A stretch of 60,351 nt of DNA. Source: Xanthobacteraceae bacterium. GTDB lineage: Bacteria > Pseudomonadota > Alphaproteobacteria > Rhizobiales > Xanthobacteraceae. Numbering within the stretch: the first letter of the stretch is position 1; each line of letters opens with the position of its first letter. The position numbers and the translations under genes were made by a program. Positions 36,761 to 46,110 of this stretch are shown here, piece after piece. Under the pieces are notes generated by a model. It worked only from the letters and a program-made list of their open reading frames with translations. It was not told the DNA's origin and searched no databases. The DNA is taken from contig JAQSWY010000029.1 of NCBI GenBank assembly GCA_029266425.1, positions 1 through 60,351 of the forward strand. Reading direction: 5' to 3'.

Positions 36761-37060
36761 CTATTCGCCCTCGCCGAACCGGTCGGATATCAGAGCGTCG
36801 AGCGCGTCGATCACGGCTTTGGCGTCGTTGCCGGTGGCCTCGACCAGGATGGTGGTGCCCGGCGCCGCGGCAAGCATCATCAGGCCCATGATGGAGGTGC
36901 CGCCGACGGTCTCGCCGAGCCGTGTCACGCGGACATCGGCATCGAAGCGCTCCACCGTTTGCACGAACTTGGCGGAGGCGCGGGCGTGTAGGCCGCGCTT
37001 GTTGCAGATAGCGAGCTCGCGCTTGAGCGCGGCGGAGGTATCGGTCTGGTCCTCGGTCAT
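36761..37060 (-). CDS. Phosphocarrier protein HPr (regulatory PTS)
   Basis: A 99-aa HPr. Active-site His25 lies in [14 protein letters not shown] and the regulatory Ser56 in [14 protein letters not shown], the site HprK phosphorylates. A ten-residue N-terminal extension precedes the normal HPr fold. ATG overlaps the EIIA stop (4 nt), so translation is coupled. With no sugar permease nearby, this is the regulatory PTS of alphaproteobacteria (EI-Ntr, HPr, EIIA-Man) rather than a transport system. Confidence 0.94.
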   Translation of the reverse strand: MTEDQTDTSAALKRELAICNKRGLHARASAKFVQTVERFDADVRVTRLGETVGGTSIMGLMMLAAAPGTTILVEATGNDAKAVIDALDALISDRFGEGE

Positions 37061-37458
37061 TTCCCTGCGAGCACGCGGCTGGCGATGTTGATGTATTTGC
37101 GCCCCGCCTCCTGTGCCTGCGCCACCGCCTCGCCCAGGGGGACGTCGGCGCGGACCGTGGCGAGCTTCACCAGCATCGGCAGATTGATCCCGGCCAGCAC
37201 TTCGATATCCGGGGCGTTCATCACCGAAATGGCAAGATTGGAAGGCGTGCCGCCGAACATGTCGGTGAGAATGACGACGCCGACGCCTTCATTCACCGCG
37301 GCCACCGCGGCGACGATGTCCTTGCGGCGCTGCTCGATGTCGTCGTCCGGGCCGATGGTGACGGATTCGATCTGGGACTGCGGCCCCATCACGTGTTCAA
37401 GGGCGGCACGGAACTCGGTGGCGAGACGGCCATGGGTTACGAGGACGAGACCGATCAT
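37057..37458 (-). CDS. PTS EIIA component, mannose-family type
   Basis: A 133-aa EIIA-Man-type protein with phospho-acceptor His9 in IGLVLVTHGRLA and the hallmark TDMFGGTPSNLAI around residue 70. It takes phosphate from HPr. In Hyphomicrobiales this protein has a signalling role, since no mannose permease is encoded with it. ATG at 37458 gives the standard start; the frame is open to 37515 but the extra residues are not family-like. Operon with HPr (overlap) and probably hprK. Confidence 0.93.
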   Translation of the reverse strand: MIGLVLVTHGRLATEFRAALEHVMGPQSQIESVTIGPDDDIEQRRKDIVAAVAAVNEGVGVVILTDMFGGTPSNLAISVMNAPDIEVLAGINLPMLVKLATVRADVPLGEAVAQAQEAGRKYINIASRVLAGK

Positions 37459-37626
37459 TCTGCTCCGCCGTCCGGCTTGCGGCTCGGCTCCGGGTAAAGC
37501 GCGCCCGGGCGGCACGCTGCGGGGCGCACATCATCGTTGCACCGCACACGAATGGCAAGGCCCGGCGCAAAGATGCGCCGAATTTCGGAGCATCTGCCTC
37601 AGGAACGTTCAGGAAGCGCGCCTGCT

Positions 37627-37650
37627 CCCTCTCCCGCGAGCGGGAAGGGA
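37627..37650. terminator. Hairpin downstream of hprK
   Basis: Imperfect inverted repeat TCCCTCTCCCGC / GAGCGGGAAGGGA starting a few bases after the hprK stop on the minus strand. It could attenuate read-through from chvI-chvG-hprK into EIIA-HPr, or be another dispersed repeat. The rest of the 197-bp gap shows nothing recognisable. Confidence 0.3.
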
Positions 37651-37655
37651 TGCCC

Positions 37656-38126
37656 TCAGGGCAAGGCGTCCTGCGTGGTCAGGAAGGCGATCACCGGCAG
37701 AAGCGGGTGTACGCCTTCGGCGATCGGCAGGCGCTGCACGATGACGCCGTCGAGCGTGGTGTGCAGTGCGTCCGGCTGCGGCAGGCGGGCGCCGTCCGGC
37801 GCCGCGAGGTCGATGACGAGGCCGAGCACGGCCTCGCTCGCATGGGGCAGCCGCCGGATACCGATGCCGCGCACCTCGATCAGCCCGGCAATGGCCTCGG
37901 GTGCGCTGGCGACCAGACGCCCGCCGCGCACGGTGACGACCACACGATCGTCGGCCACAAGGCGCGTCGGCGGGATCGCGCCGGTACGCCCGGCGAGGAT
38001 CAGCGCGAAGGCGAGCTCGGACTTGCCGGCACCGGACGGTCCGCGGATCAGCACGCCGGTCTCGCCGACCGCGACGCAGGAACCATGGATGCTGGCAGGT
38101 CCGGAGGAAACGGGCTCTCGAGCCAT
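37656..38126 (-). CDS. hprK: Short HPr kinase/phosphorylase (C-terminal domain only)
   Basis: A 156-aa protein, about half the length of Firmicute HprK, lacking the N-terminal domain, as is usual in Hyphomicrobiales. Walker A GPSGAGKS lies at 29-36, VADDRV follows, and EVRGIGIRRLP is the HprK signature loop. It phosphorylates HPr on the regulatory Ser. Its gene sits 3 nt after the chvG stop, so it is read with chvI-chvG; a functional link between the two-component system and the PTS is long suspected in this group. Confidence 0.92.
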   Translation of the reverse strand: MAREPVSSGPASIHGSCVAVGETGVLIRGPSGAGKSELAFALILAGRTGAIPPTRLVADDRVVVTVRGGRLVASAPEAIAGLIEVRGIGIRRLPHASEAVLGLVIDLAAPDGARLPQPDALHTTLDGVIVQRLPIAEGVHPLLPVIAFLTTQDALP

Positions 38127-38129
38127 GGC

Positions 38130-40067
38130 TCAGGCCGCGGGCAGGCGGACGATGAAGCGGGCGCCGGCATGGTCCTTCGGCGTCTCGGGCGCGACCTCGG
38201 TTACCTCGGCCTCCGTCGCGAGCGCCGCTTCCGAAGTGGCCTCCACCTTGGCCTCCGCCTTGGCCTTTGCCCTGGACTTGCGCTTGGGTTTCGGCTTCGC
38301 CGGCTCGGTGAGGCGGTTCTCCGCCCAGATGCGCCCGCCATGGGCCTCGACGATCTGCCGCGAGATGGACAGACCGAGGCCGGAATTCTGGCCGAAGCCC
38401 TGCTCCTCCGGCCGGTCGGTGTAGAAGCGCTCGAAGATGCGGCCCAGCGCGTGAGGCGGGATGCCCGGCCCGTCATCGTCGACCATGATCTCCACCGTCT
38501 CCTTGTGGCGGCGGCAGGTGACGCGCACCGTGCTGCCGCGCGGCGAGAAGGAACGGGCATTGTCGATCAGGTTGTTGACGACCTGGCCGAGGCGGGAATC
38601 GTGGCCCGGCACCACGAAGCCGCCGCTGGCGCCCGGCGCGTGCTCGAATTCGAGGCCGACATCCACCCCGTCGCCGCGCCGCACATCGTTCTGCACGCCG
38701 ACCACGGTCTTGAGCAGGCGGGTGAGGTCGACCGGCTCGGCTTCCTGGCGCTGCAATTCGGCATCGAGCCGGCTGGCGTCGGAAATGTCGGTGATGAGGC
38801 GATCGAGCCGCCTCACATCGTGCTGGATCACTTCCATGAGCCGGCCGCGCGAGGTGTCGGTCTTGGCGAGCGGCAGCGTCTCCACGGCGGAACGCAGTGA
38901 AGTAAGCGGGTTCTTCAATTCGTGCGAGACGTCGGCGGCGAAGCTCTCGATCGCCTCGATCCGCGAATAGAGCGCGTCCGTCATGTCGCGCAGCGCACCG
39001 GACAGGTGCCCGATCTCGTCCGAGCGCTGGGTGAAATCCGGGATCTCGACGCGCGAGCGGGTGCGGCGGCGTACCCGCTCCGCGGCGTCGGCAAGCTTGC
39101 GCACCGGTCCGGCGATGGTGCCGGCGAGCAGGAAGGACAGCACCACCATCACCACCATGGCGACCAGGAAGACGCGCACGATGACGAAGCGCTCCGCCGC
39201 CACCGCCTCGTCGATCTCGCCGCCCTGGGTCGAGAGCAGCAGCGCGCCGAGAATGGCGCGGAAGCGCTGCACCGGCACCGCCACCGAGACGATGACCTGC
39301 CCGCGGTCGTTCACCTGCACGGCGCTCGACTTCTGCCCGGTCAGCGCGGAGACGACCGCCGGGTAGCCCTTGCCGTTCGAGGGGCCGAGTTCCTTGTAGA
39401 GTGGCAGGTCGCCGCGCGAGAACCACATCTTCACGCTGTTCCAGCCGCGCTCCATCCAGTTCGGCTTGCGCGTGGTCGGCGTGGGCAGCTCGAAACGCAG
39501 GATCTCGCCGCGCGAATAGAGCGAGCGGGAATCGAGCAGCAGCGCGCCGTCGCGGTCATAGATGCGGGCGCGCGTGCCGGTCGGCTCGACCAGGCGCTTC
39601 AGCACCGGGGCGACGCGCTCCGGATTGATCGGGAATTCCAGCGGCGCGAAGCCTTCCTCGCCCGGACCGTAGCTCTCGCCGGCCTGCAGTTCCAGCAGGC
39701 GCTCCGGATCGATGGTGATGGCATTGGTCTCGACCTGCGCCGAGGCGGCGATGGCGCCGGCGATGATCTCGCCCTGCACCAGCAGGCTCTGCACCCGCGC
39801 GTCAATCAGCCCGGCGCGGAATTCGGACAGATAGAGGATGCCCGACACCAGCACGCACATGCCGGCGAGGTTCAAGAGGACGATGCGGCGGGTGAGGCTG
39901 GAGAAGCTCTTGAAGGCCACGAAACGCCGCATCCGGCGCAGCGCCGCGAGCATGTCGGCGATCCGGCCGAAATGGACCATCGCGCCGTGCCGCTCCCGCG
40001 TGGCGCCGCGTTCGTCGCCACCCTCGTCGTCGACGGCGGTGGTCCGCGCGGAGTCCGGATCGAGCAA
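38130..40067 (-). CDS. chvG: Sensor histidine kinase ChvG
   Basis: A 645-aa inner-membrane kinase of the ChvG/ExoS/BvrS type, which responds to acid or envelope stress. Order: cytoplasmic N-tail, first helix (about 62-82), periplasmic sensor (to about 295), second helix, HAMP, HisKA with His382 (DVSHELKNPLTSLRSA) and HATPase (DDGPGIPPHA, GLGLSISRQIVE). Between IWAENR and the last strand GARFIVRLPAA is a low-complexity insert of about 45 residues rich in Lys/Ala/Glu. It begins 7 nt after chvI. Confidence 0.94.
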   Translation of the reverse strand: MLDPDSARTTAVDDEGGDERGATRERHGAMVHFGRIADMLAALRRMRRFVAFKSFSSLTRRIVLLNLAGMCVLVSGILYLSEFRAGLIDARVQSLLVQGEIIAGAIAASAQVETNAITIDPERLLELQAGESYGPGEEGFAPLEFPINPERVAPVLKRLVEPTGTRARIYDRDGALLLDSRSLYSRGEILRFELPTPTTRKPNWMERGWNSVKMWFSRGDLPLYKELGPSNGKGYPAVVSALTGQKSSAVQVNDRGQVIVSVAVPVQRFRAILGALLLSTQGGEIDEAVAAERFVIVRVFLVAMVVMVVLSFLLAGTIAGPVRKLADAAERVRRRTRSRVEIPDFTQRSDEIGHLSGALRDMTDALYSRIEAIESFAADVSHELKNPLTSLRSAVETLPLAKTDTSRGRLMEVIQHDVRRLDRLITDISDASRLDAELQRQEAEPVDLTRLLKTVVGVQNDVRRGDGVDVGLEFEHAPGASGGFVVPGHDSRLGQVVNNLIDNARSFSPRGSTVRVTCRRHKETVEIMVDDDGPGIPPHALGRIFERFYTDRPEEQGFGQNSGLGLSISRQIVEAHGGRIWAENRLTEPAKPKPKRKSRAKAKAEAKVEATSEAALATEAEVTEVAPETPKDHAGARFIVRLPAA

Positions 40068-40074
40068 AGAGATG

Positions 40075-40773
40075 CTACTCCTTGAAGCGATAGCCGACGC
40101 CGTACAGCGTCTCGATCATCTCGAAATTATCGTCGACGACCTTGAACTTCTTGCGAAGCCGCTTGATGTGGCTGTCGATGGTGCGGTCATCGACATAGAC
40201 CTGATCGTCATAGGCCGCATCCATCAATGCGTTGCGGCTTTTCACCACGCCCGGGCGCGTGGCCAGTGCCTGCAGGATCAGGAACTCGGTCACGGTGAGG
40301 GTGACGTTCTCGCCCTTCCAGGTGCAGGTGTGGCGCTCCGGGTCCATGCGCAGCTGGCCGCGCTCCAGCACCTTGGCGCTGTCGGTCTCGCGCGGCAGCG
40401 TGCCGTCCTTGGGGGCGAAGCGGCGCAGCACCGCCTTCACCCGCTCGACCAGCAGGCGCTGGGAGAACGGCTTCTTGATGAAGTCGTCGGCGCCCATCTT
40501 GAGGCCGAACAATTCGTCGATCTCGTCGTCCTTGGAGGTGAGGAAGATCACCGGCATGTCGCTCTTCTGGCGCAGCCGGCGCAGCAACTCCATGCCGTCC
40601 ATGCGCGGCATCTTGATATCGAATATGGCGAGGTCCGGCGGGTTGGTCTTGAACCCGTCGAGCGCGGTCGCGCCGTCCGTATAGGTCTGGATGCGATAGC
40701 CTTCCGATTCGAGCGCAATCGACACGGAGGTCAGGATATTGCGGTCGTCGTCGACGAGGGCGATGGTCGGCAT
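40075..40773 (-). CDS. chvI: Response regulator ChvI
   Basis: A 232-aa OmpR-class regulator. Receiver: ALVDDDRNI acidic pair, phospho-acceptor Asp52 ([13 protein letters not shown]) and Lys in FIKKPFSQ. The C-terminal winged helix ends [12 protein letters not shown], typical of ChvI. With ChvG it controls envelope and exopolysaccharide genes in the group. It is the first gene of the chvI-chvG-hprK unit; the promoter must lie in the 189 bp between it and the divergent HugZ-like gene. Confidence 0.95.
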   Translation of the reverse strand: MPTIALVDDDRNILTSVSIALESEGYRIQTYTDGATALDGFKTNPPDLAIFDIKMPRMDGMELLRRLRQKSDMPVIFLTSKDDEIDELFGLKMGADDFIKKPFSQRLLVERVKAVLRRFAPKDGTLPRETDSAKVLERGQLRMDPERHTCTWKGENVTLTVTEFLILQALATRPGVVKSRNALMDAAYDDQVYVDDRTIDSHIKRLRKKFKVVDDNFEMIETLYGVGYRFKE

Positions 40774-40962
40774 AAGCTAACTTTCCTGTTCGGCCACGGC
40801 TTTGCGCGTAGCGCGGTGAACCGTGCCGGCGTGGCCATAATGTGACACGCAATGGCTCTCGATCGAAAATAGCGCGTTTTGAGCTGCAAGGCCAAGAAGT
40901 TGCCATCCGGGCCGGATTCGGCGAGGCATGTACACCAATGGTCAGCGACGGAGATGACGCGG

Positions 40963-41688
40963 ATGACAGGCGAATCGGCGCAGGGTTTTCAGGCCGCGAA
41001 TGCCGCAAAAAGGCTGCTGCGCGAGGCGCGTACCGCCGCGCTGGCGACGCTCGATGCCGATGGCGCGCCCTATGCATCGCTGGTGCAGGTGGCGAGCCTG
41101 CCCGATGCCACCCCGGTGCTGCTGCTCTCGAACCTCGCCCGCCACACCCGCAATCTCGCCACTGATTCGCGCGCCAGCCTGCTTCTGGAGGAGCGGCGCG
41201 AAGGCAGCGAGCTGGAAGGCGCGCGTATCAGCCTCAAGGGCCGCGTGGTGCGGGAGGAGGGCGAGGCGGCGCGCCGGCGCTATCTGCTGCGCCATCCCGA
41301 TGCCGCGGGTTTTGCCGGCTTCAGCGACTTCGCCTTCTACCGCCTCGAACTGGAGAGCGCGCACCTTGTCGCCGGCTTCGGCCGCATCGTCGATCTCGCC
41401 CGCGAGGACATGATCGCCGACCTCGCCGGTACTGAAGCGCTGCTGGCGGCGGAAGCGGGCGCGGTGGAGCACATGAACGCCGACCACGCCGATGCGGTCG
41501 CGCTCTATGCCGCCAATCTGCTCGGTGCGCCAACCGGTGACTGGCGCATCATCGGGCTCGATCCGGAAGGCTGCGACCTGATGCTGGGCGCCCGGGTGCG
41601 CCGTCTCGACTTCCCGCGCCGCATCAGCGCGCCGGGCGAATTGCGCGCCGTGCTGGTGGAGCTGGCGCATCTGGCGCGCGGCGCCTGA
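40963..41688 (+). CDS. HugZ-like protein (PNPOx-type flavin/heme fold plus DUF2470)
   Basis: A 241-aa protein. The N-terminal split-barrel domain (about 15-150) has the pattern RTAALATLDADGAPYASLVQ. A C-terminal DUF2470 region carries EHMNADHADAVALYAANLLG. This layout is shared by HugZ heme oxygenases and many uncharacterised pyridoxamine-oxidase-like proteins; a heme role here is possible but unproven. ATG at 40963 is chosen, with GGAG about 9 nt upstream. It lies between chvI (divergent) and pckA, as often in this group. Confidence 0.82.
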   Translation: MTGESAQGFQAANAAKRLLREARTAALATLDADGAPYASLVQVASLPDATPVLLLSNLARHTRNLATDSRASLLLEERREGSELEGARISLKGRVVREEGEAARRRYLLRHPDAAGFAGFSDFAFYRLELESAHLVAGFGRIVDLAREDMIADLAGTEALLAAEAGAVEHMNADHADAVALYAANLLGAPTGDWRIIGLDPEGCDLMLGARVRRLDFPRRISAPGELRAVLVELAHLARGA

Positions 41689-42066
41689 CCCGGGCCTTGC
41701 GACTCGCATCGGAGCCTTGTGAACATTGCATTTTGATGACGGCGGCGCCCCGATGCAGCAATTTTAGGCGCAAACTCATCATTCTCATAATTCAGTTGTA
41801 CACCAGCGATGTCTTTCGCGGTGCAGCATGCCAAACGTGTCGCCCCGGCAAGCATCGCTCAAGCATCCGTGGATTCATCTGTCGGTTGACGCGCCAGCAT
41901 GGCTCGGCTCAACGTGACAAGCGGGCGATGACGTGCCACAAAATCAGCACAACTCGCGGCGAAGACGTTACGAGGGGCGATTCTGGGTCGTGCGGATAAA
42001 GCAATGATGCGGTCGGCATGACGGAGCGCGGCGCCCGCGCGCAGCCCCTGGGTGGAGGAGGAAACC
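41689..42066. other. 378-bp intergenic region upstream of pckA
   Basis: Long non-coding gap with an AT-rich first half (TTTTAGGCGCAAACTCATCA, then TTCTCATAATTCAGTTGTAC). No convincing ORF is present. It presumably holds the pckA promoter, but no clear -35/-10 pair or known operator could be assigned. Palindromic repeat families A-C are absent. Confidence 0.5.
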
Positions 42067-43680
42067 ATGCAGGAAACCGGTTTGCGCAATCCGCGGCTGA
42101 ACACTCAGTCGTTTGGCCTGGAAGGGCCGGGCATGGTGTTCTTCAACCTTACCGAGGCGGCGCTCTATGAGCGTTCGATCGCCCGCGGCGAGGCGCGGCT
42201 GACCGCCGACGGCGCAATCGCCGCCGAGACCGGCATTCACACCGGCCGCAGCCCCCGGGACCGCTTCATCATCCGCGACGAGGCCACCGAGGACGAAATC
42301 TGGTGGGATAACAATAATGCCATCAGCCGCGAGCAGTTCGACCTGCTGAAGCAGGATTTCCTCGCCTTCGCCGGCACCCGCTCGCTGTTCGCGCAGGACC
42401 TTCACGCCGGCGCCGACCCGGCGCACCGCATCAATGTCCGGGTCTTTTGCGAGCATGCCTGGCACGCGCTGTTCATCCGCACCGTGCTGCGCCGTCCGGA
42501 GCGGGCCGAACTCGAGGAGTTCGAGCCGGGATTCACCATCCTCTGCCTGCCGAGCTTCCGCGCCGATCCCGATCGCCACGGCGTGCGCACCGAGACCATC
42601 ATCGCCTGCGACTACACCAATGGCCTGGTGCTGATCGGCGGCACCTCCTATGCCGGCGAGATGAAGAAGTCGGTGTTCAGCTACCTGAACTACCTGCTGC
42701 CCTCCAAGGACGTGCTGCCGATGCACTGCTCCGCCAATGTCGGCGACCATGGCGACAGCGCGGTGTTCTTCGGCCTCTCCGGCACCGGCAAGACGACGCT
42801 CTCCGCCGACTCCTCGCGCACCTTGATCGGCGATGACGAGCATGGCTGGAGCGACGACGGCATCTTCAATTTCGAGGGCGGCTGCTACGCCAAGACCATC
42901 CATCTCTCCAGGAAGGCGGAGCCGGAAATCTACGCCGCAGTGACGCGCTTCGGCGCGGTGCTGGAAAACGTGGTGATCGACCCCGAGACCCGGATGCCGG
43001 ATTTCGACAGCGCCGCGCTCGCCGAGAATGCCCGTGCCGCCTATCCGCTGGATGCCGTCGCCAATGCCAGCCGCTCCGGCCGCGCGGCCTCGCCCAAGAA
43101 CGTCGTCATGCTGACCTGCGACGCCTTCGGCGTCATGCCGCCGATCGCCAAGCTCACCCCGGCGGAGGCGATGTACCACTTCCTGTCCGGCTACACCGCC
43201 AAGGTCGCCGGCACCGAGAAGGGCGTCAGCGAGCCGCAGGCGACCTTCTCCACCTGCTTCGGCGCGCCCTTCATGCCGCGCCATCCTTCGGTCTACGGCA
43301 ACATGCTGCGCGACCTCATCATCCTCCACGACGCCGATTGCTGGCTGGTCAATACCGGCTGGACCGGCGGCAAGTACGGGGTCGGGCGCCGCATGCCGAT
43401 CGAGGTGACGCGCCGCCTGCTGAATGCCGTGCTCGACGGCTCGCTGAAGGAAGCCGATTTCCGCACCGATCCCTATTTCGGCTTTGCGGTGCCGACATCG
43501 CTGCCGGGCGTCGAGCCGCATCTGCTCAATCCGGCCAAGAGCTGGGCGGATCCCGCCGACTTCGAGGAGACGGCGCGCAAGCTGGTCGGCATGTTCGCCG
43601 AGAACTTCGTCCGCTTCGAATCCGACGTGGACGAGGAAGTTCGCGACGCCCAGCCGCACGTGGCGATCGCCGCCGAGTGA
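42067..43680 (+). CDS. pckA: Phosphoenolpyruvate carboxykinase (ATP)
   Basis: A 537-aa enzyme making PEP from oxaloacetate, the first step of gluconeogenesis. Motifs: [24 protein letters not shown], the P-loop [11 protein letters not shown] near residue 237, [20 protein letters not shown] and [13 protein letters not shown] at 42067 has a strong GGAGGAGG 6 nt upstream; GTG at 42052 would sit on that site. Placement next to chvI/chvG is conserved in Hyphomicrobiales. Confidence 0.97.
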   Translation: MQETGLRNPRLNTQSFGLEGPGMVFFNLTEAALYERSIARGEARLTADGAIAAETGIHTGRSPRDRFIIRDEATEDEIWWDNNNAISREQFDLLKQDFLAFAGTRSLFAQDLHAGADPAHRINVRVFCEHAWHALFIRTVLRRPERAELEEFEPGFTILCLPSFRADPDRHGVRTETIIACDYTNGLVLIGGTSYAGEMKKSVFSYLNYLLPSKDVLPMHCSANVGDHGDSAVFFGLSGTGKTTLSADSSRTLIGDDEHGWSDDGIFNFEGGCYAKTIHLSRKAEPEIYAAVTRFGAVLENVVIDPETRMPDFDSAALAENARAAYPLDAVANASRSGRAASPKNVVMLTCDAFGVMPPIAKLTPAEAMYHFLSGYTAKVAGTEKGVSEPQATFSTCFGAPFMPRHPSVYGNMLRDLIILHDADCWLVNTGWTGGKYGVGRRMPIEVTRRLLNAVLDGSLKEADFRTDPYFGFAVPTSLPGVEPHLLNPAKSWADPADFEETARKLVGMFAENFVRFESDVDEEVRDAQPHVAIAAE

Positions 43681-43711
43681 TTTCGAGGGACTGACCGGAA
43701 GTTCCTGGAAC

Positions 43712-43800
43712 ACCGTCATCCCCGGCCTCGTGCCGGGGATCTCGATTCCTGACAACACATCAGAGGCCGAGATGGCCGGGACAAGCCCGGCCATGACGCG
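43712..43800. repeat. REP-like repeat, family C (copy 5)
   Basis: Two hairpin units: CGTCATCCCCGGCCTCGTGC plus CGGGGAT, and GATGGCCGGGACAAGCCCGG plus CCATGACG, separated by about 35 bases. It fills the space between the convergent pckA and nhaD genes. Confidence 0.75.
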
Positions 43801-43837
43801 GGAAATGATCTGCTTTCGTGATGCCGCCTCCTGCCGT

Positions 43838-45265
43838 CTACAGAAAATATAGCCAGGTCAGCAGCGCGAAGCACGGCAGCAGGAAGGTGCCGGACCAGAG
43901 CATGTAGCCGAAGAAGCTCGGCATCGCGACGCCGCGGCTCTTGGCGATGGCGAGCACCATGAAATTGGGTGCATTGCCGATATAGGTCATCGCCCCCATG
44001 AACACCGCGCCCGCCGAGATCGCCTCCAGCGTCACTGCGAGGTCGGTCATCAGATGCGAGGCGTCGCCGCCGGCCAGGTTGAAGAAGACGAGATAGGTCG
44101 GCGCGTTGTCGAGGAACGACGACAGGATCCCGGTCAGCCAGAAGTACCAGGCGTTCACCGGCCCGCCGGCGTCGTCGGTGACGAGATTGACCAGCCCCGC
44201 CATCGGCCCGGCGGTGCCGGCCTTCAGGATCGCGATCACCGGGATGATGGTGAGGAAGATCGCGGCGAACAGCTTCGCCACCTCGCGGATCGGCTCCCAG
44301 TCGAAACCGTTGCGCTCGCGAATATAGGCCGGGGTGATGGCGATCGAGACGCCGGCGAGGCCGATCAGGATGACGTCGCGGGCGAGCGAAGGCAGCTCGA
44401 CATGGGTGCCGAGCACGTCGAAGGATATGCCCGGCTTCCACAAAGCGCTGAGCAATATGGCGCCGATGACGCCGCCGAGCAGCGGGATGTTCTGTGTACC
44501 GCGCAGGCCGAGCGTTTCGGTGTCCGGCGTCGGGTCGGCCGGGTGGGGGAGGTCCTCCTCCTTGGCATAGAAATACCGATCGAGCATGTAGAACACCGGC
44601 AGCAGGATCGCCACCAGCACGCCGGTGTCGTGCAGCAGGTGCTCGGTGGTCCAGAAGAAGTCGACCCCCTTGAGGAAGCCGAGGAACAGCGGCGGGTCGC
44701 CGAGCGGCGTCAGCGAGCCGCCGATGTTCGAGACCAGGAAGATGAAGAACACTACGGTGTGGACGTTGTAGCGCCGGTCGTCATTGGCGCGCAGCAGCGG
44801 GCGGATCAGCACCATCGAGGCGCCGGTGGTGCCGATGAGGCTGGCAAGCACGGTGCCGATGGCGAGGATTGCGGTGTTCACCGCGGGGCTGCCGTGCAGA
44901 TTGCCGGTGAGCAGGATGCCGCCGGAAATGGTGAACAGTGCGAACAGCAGGATGATGAAGGGGATGTATTCGAGCAGCGCGGCATGGCCGACCTCATAGG
45001 TCGCGAGGTCTCCGCCCTTCAGGAGCACGAACGGCACCAGGAAGGCGAGCGCCCAGAACAGCGCCACCTTGCCGTAATGGTGATGCCAGAAATGCCCGGC
45101 GGCGAGCGGCATGATGGCGATGGAGAGCAATATTCCGACGAAGGGCAGGCCCCAGAGCAGCGAGAGCGAGGCGCCGTCGAGCCCGACCCCTTCTGCGGCG
45201 AAGGCCGGCGTGCCGATGCCAATGAAAATCGCAGCGGCAAGCAGCCCGCGCAGTCGCATCATCAT
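43838..45265 (-). CDS. nhaD: NhaD-type sodium:proton antiporter
   Basis: A 475-aa polytopic membrane protein of the ion-transporter superfamily, exporting Na+ in exchange for H+. It has a signal-like N-terminus (LRGLLAAAIFIGIGTPAFAA), then about a dozen helices, with GTTGASMVLIRPLL, SNIGGSLTPLGDPPLFLGFL and SSFLDNAPTYLVFF, all NhaD signatures. ATG at 45265 (MMMRLRG) is chosen, with GGGGGAA upstream; the frame is open to 45415 across a family C repeat. Three consecutive ATGs make the exact start uncertain by two codons. Confidence 0.92.
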   Translation of the reverse strand: MMMRLRGLLAAAIFIGIGTPAFAAEGVGLDGASLSLLWGLPFVGILLSIAIMPLAAGHFWHHHYGKVALFWALAFLVPFVLLKGGDLATYEVGHAALLEYIPFIILLFALFTISGGILLTGNLHGSPAVNTAILAIGTVLASLIGTTGASMVLIRPLLRANDDRRYNVHTVVFFIFLVSNIGGSLTPLGDPPLFLGFLKGVDFFWTTEHLLHDTGVLVAILLPVFYMLDRYFYAKEEDLPHPADPTPDTETLGLRGTQNIPLLGGVIGAILLSALWKPGISFDVLGTHVELPSLARDVILIGLAGVSIAITPAYIRERNGFDWEPIREVAKLFAAIFLTIIPVIAILKAGTAGPMAGLVNLVTDDAGGPVNAWYFWLTGILSSFLDNAPTYLVFFNLAGGDASHLMTDLAVTLEAISAGAVFMGAMTYIGNAPNFMVLAIAKSRGVAMPSFFGYMLWSGTFLLPCFALLTWLYFL

Positions 45266-45374
45266 CGATTCCCCCACGTGCGGTTTTCCGCCTTGCCCCA
45301 TCCTCCCGGTTACCAACGGGGTCCCACGGTGTCGAGCAAAACCGGCTCGGGGAAGCCAAGCTTGAAATCCCGAA

Positions 45375-45413
45375 GCGCCCTCATCCCCGGGCTTGACCCG
45401 GGGATGAGGGCGC
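45375..45413. repeat. REP-like perfect hairpin, family C (copy 6)
   Basis: Perfect 17-bp inverted arms GCGCCCTCATCCCCGGG around the loop CTTGA. It lies between the divergent nhaD and recR genes, so it is in a 5' rather than a 3' region. Confidence 0.85.
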
Positions 45414-45504
45414 AAGGGATGGTTTGGCTCGCCTCCAAGACGATGGGTTCATGTGGATGGTGCCCGGCGCCGGCCTGCGCTAAGTGGAGCGTGAAGAGGA
45501 TTCC

Positions 45505-46110
45505 ATGCCCCGTGCCGTCGCCGGCCCCGAAATCGAACGCCTGATCCAGCTGCTTGCCCGCGTGCCGGGGCTCGGCCCGCGCTCGGCGCGGCGGGCCGCG
45601 CTCACCCTGATCAAGAAGCGCGAGGCGCTGATGGCGCCGCTCGCCGGTGCACTCGACGAGGCGCTCGCCAAGATCACGGTGTGCCGCACCTGCGGCAATA
45701 TCGATGTGCGCGATCCCTGCACGGTCTGCTCGGATCCGACCCGCGATCCCTCGCTGCTGGTGGTGGTGGCCGATGTCGCCGATCTCTGGGCGCTGGAGCG
45801 GGCCGGCGCGATCAATGCCCGCTACCATGTGCTCGGCGGCACGCTCTCGCCGCTCGACGGGGTGGGGCCGGACGATCTCAATCTGCAGAGCCTCGTCACC
45901 CGCGCCCATGACGGCGCGGTCAAGGAGGTGCTGCTAGCGCTGCCGGCGACGGTCGACGGCCAGACCACGGCGCATTACGTCACCGACCTCTTGCGTGACG
46001 CCGAGGTGAAGGTGACCCGCCTCGCCCATGGCGTGCCGGTCGGCGGCGAGCTCGACTATCTCGACGAAGGCACGCTGGCCGCCGCTATCCGCGCACGGAC
46101 GGCGTTCTAG
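45505..46110 (+). CDS. recR: Recombination mediator protein RecR
   Basis: A 201-aa protein that loads RecA on gapped DNA with RecO/RecF. Order: helix-hairpin-helix ([15 protein letters not shown]), four-Cys zinc finger ([16 protein letters not shown], about 58-73) and Toprim domain ([37 protein letters not shown]). ATG at 45505 is chosen, with AAGAGGA upstream. The usual partners dnaX and ybaB are not next to it here. The stop overlaps the convergent ampG stop by 4 nt. Confidence 0.96.
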   Translation: MPRAVAGPEIERLIQLLARVPGLGPRSARRAALTLIKKREALMAPLAGALDEALAKITVCRTCGNIDVRDPCTVCSDPTRDPSLLVVVADVADLWALERAGAINARYHVLGGTLSPLDGVGPDDLNLQSLVTRAHDGAVKEVLLALPATVDGQTTAHYVTDLLRDAEVKVTRLAHGVPVGGELDYLDEGTLAAAIRARTAF

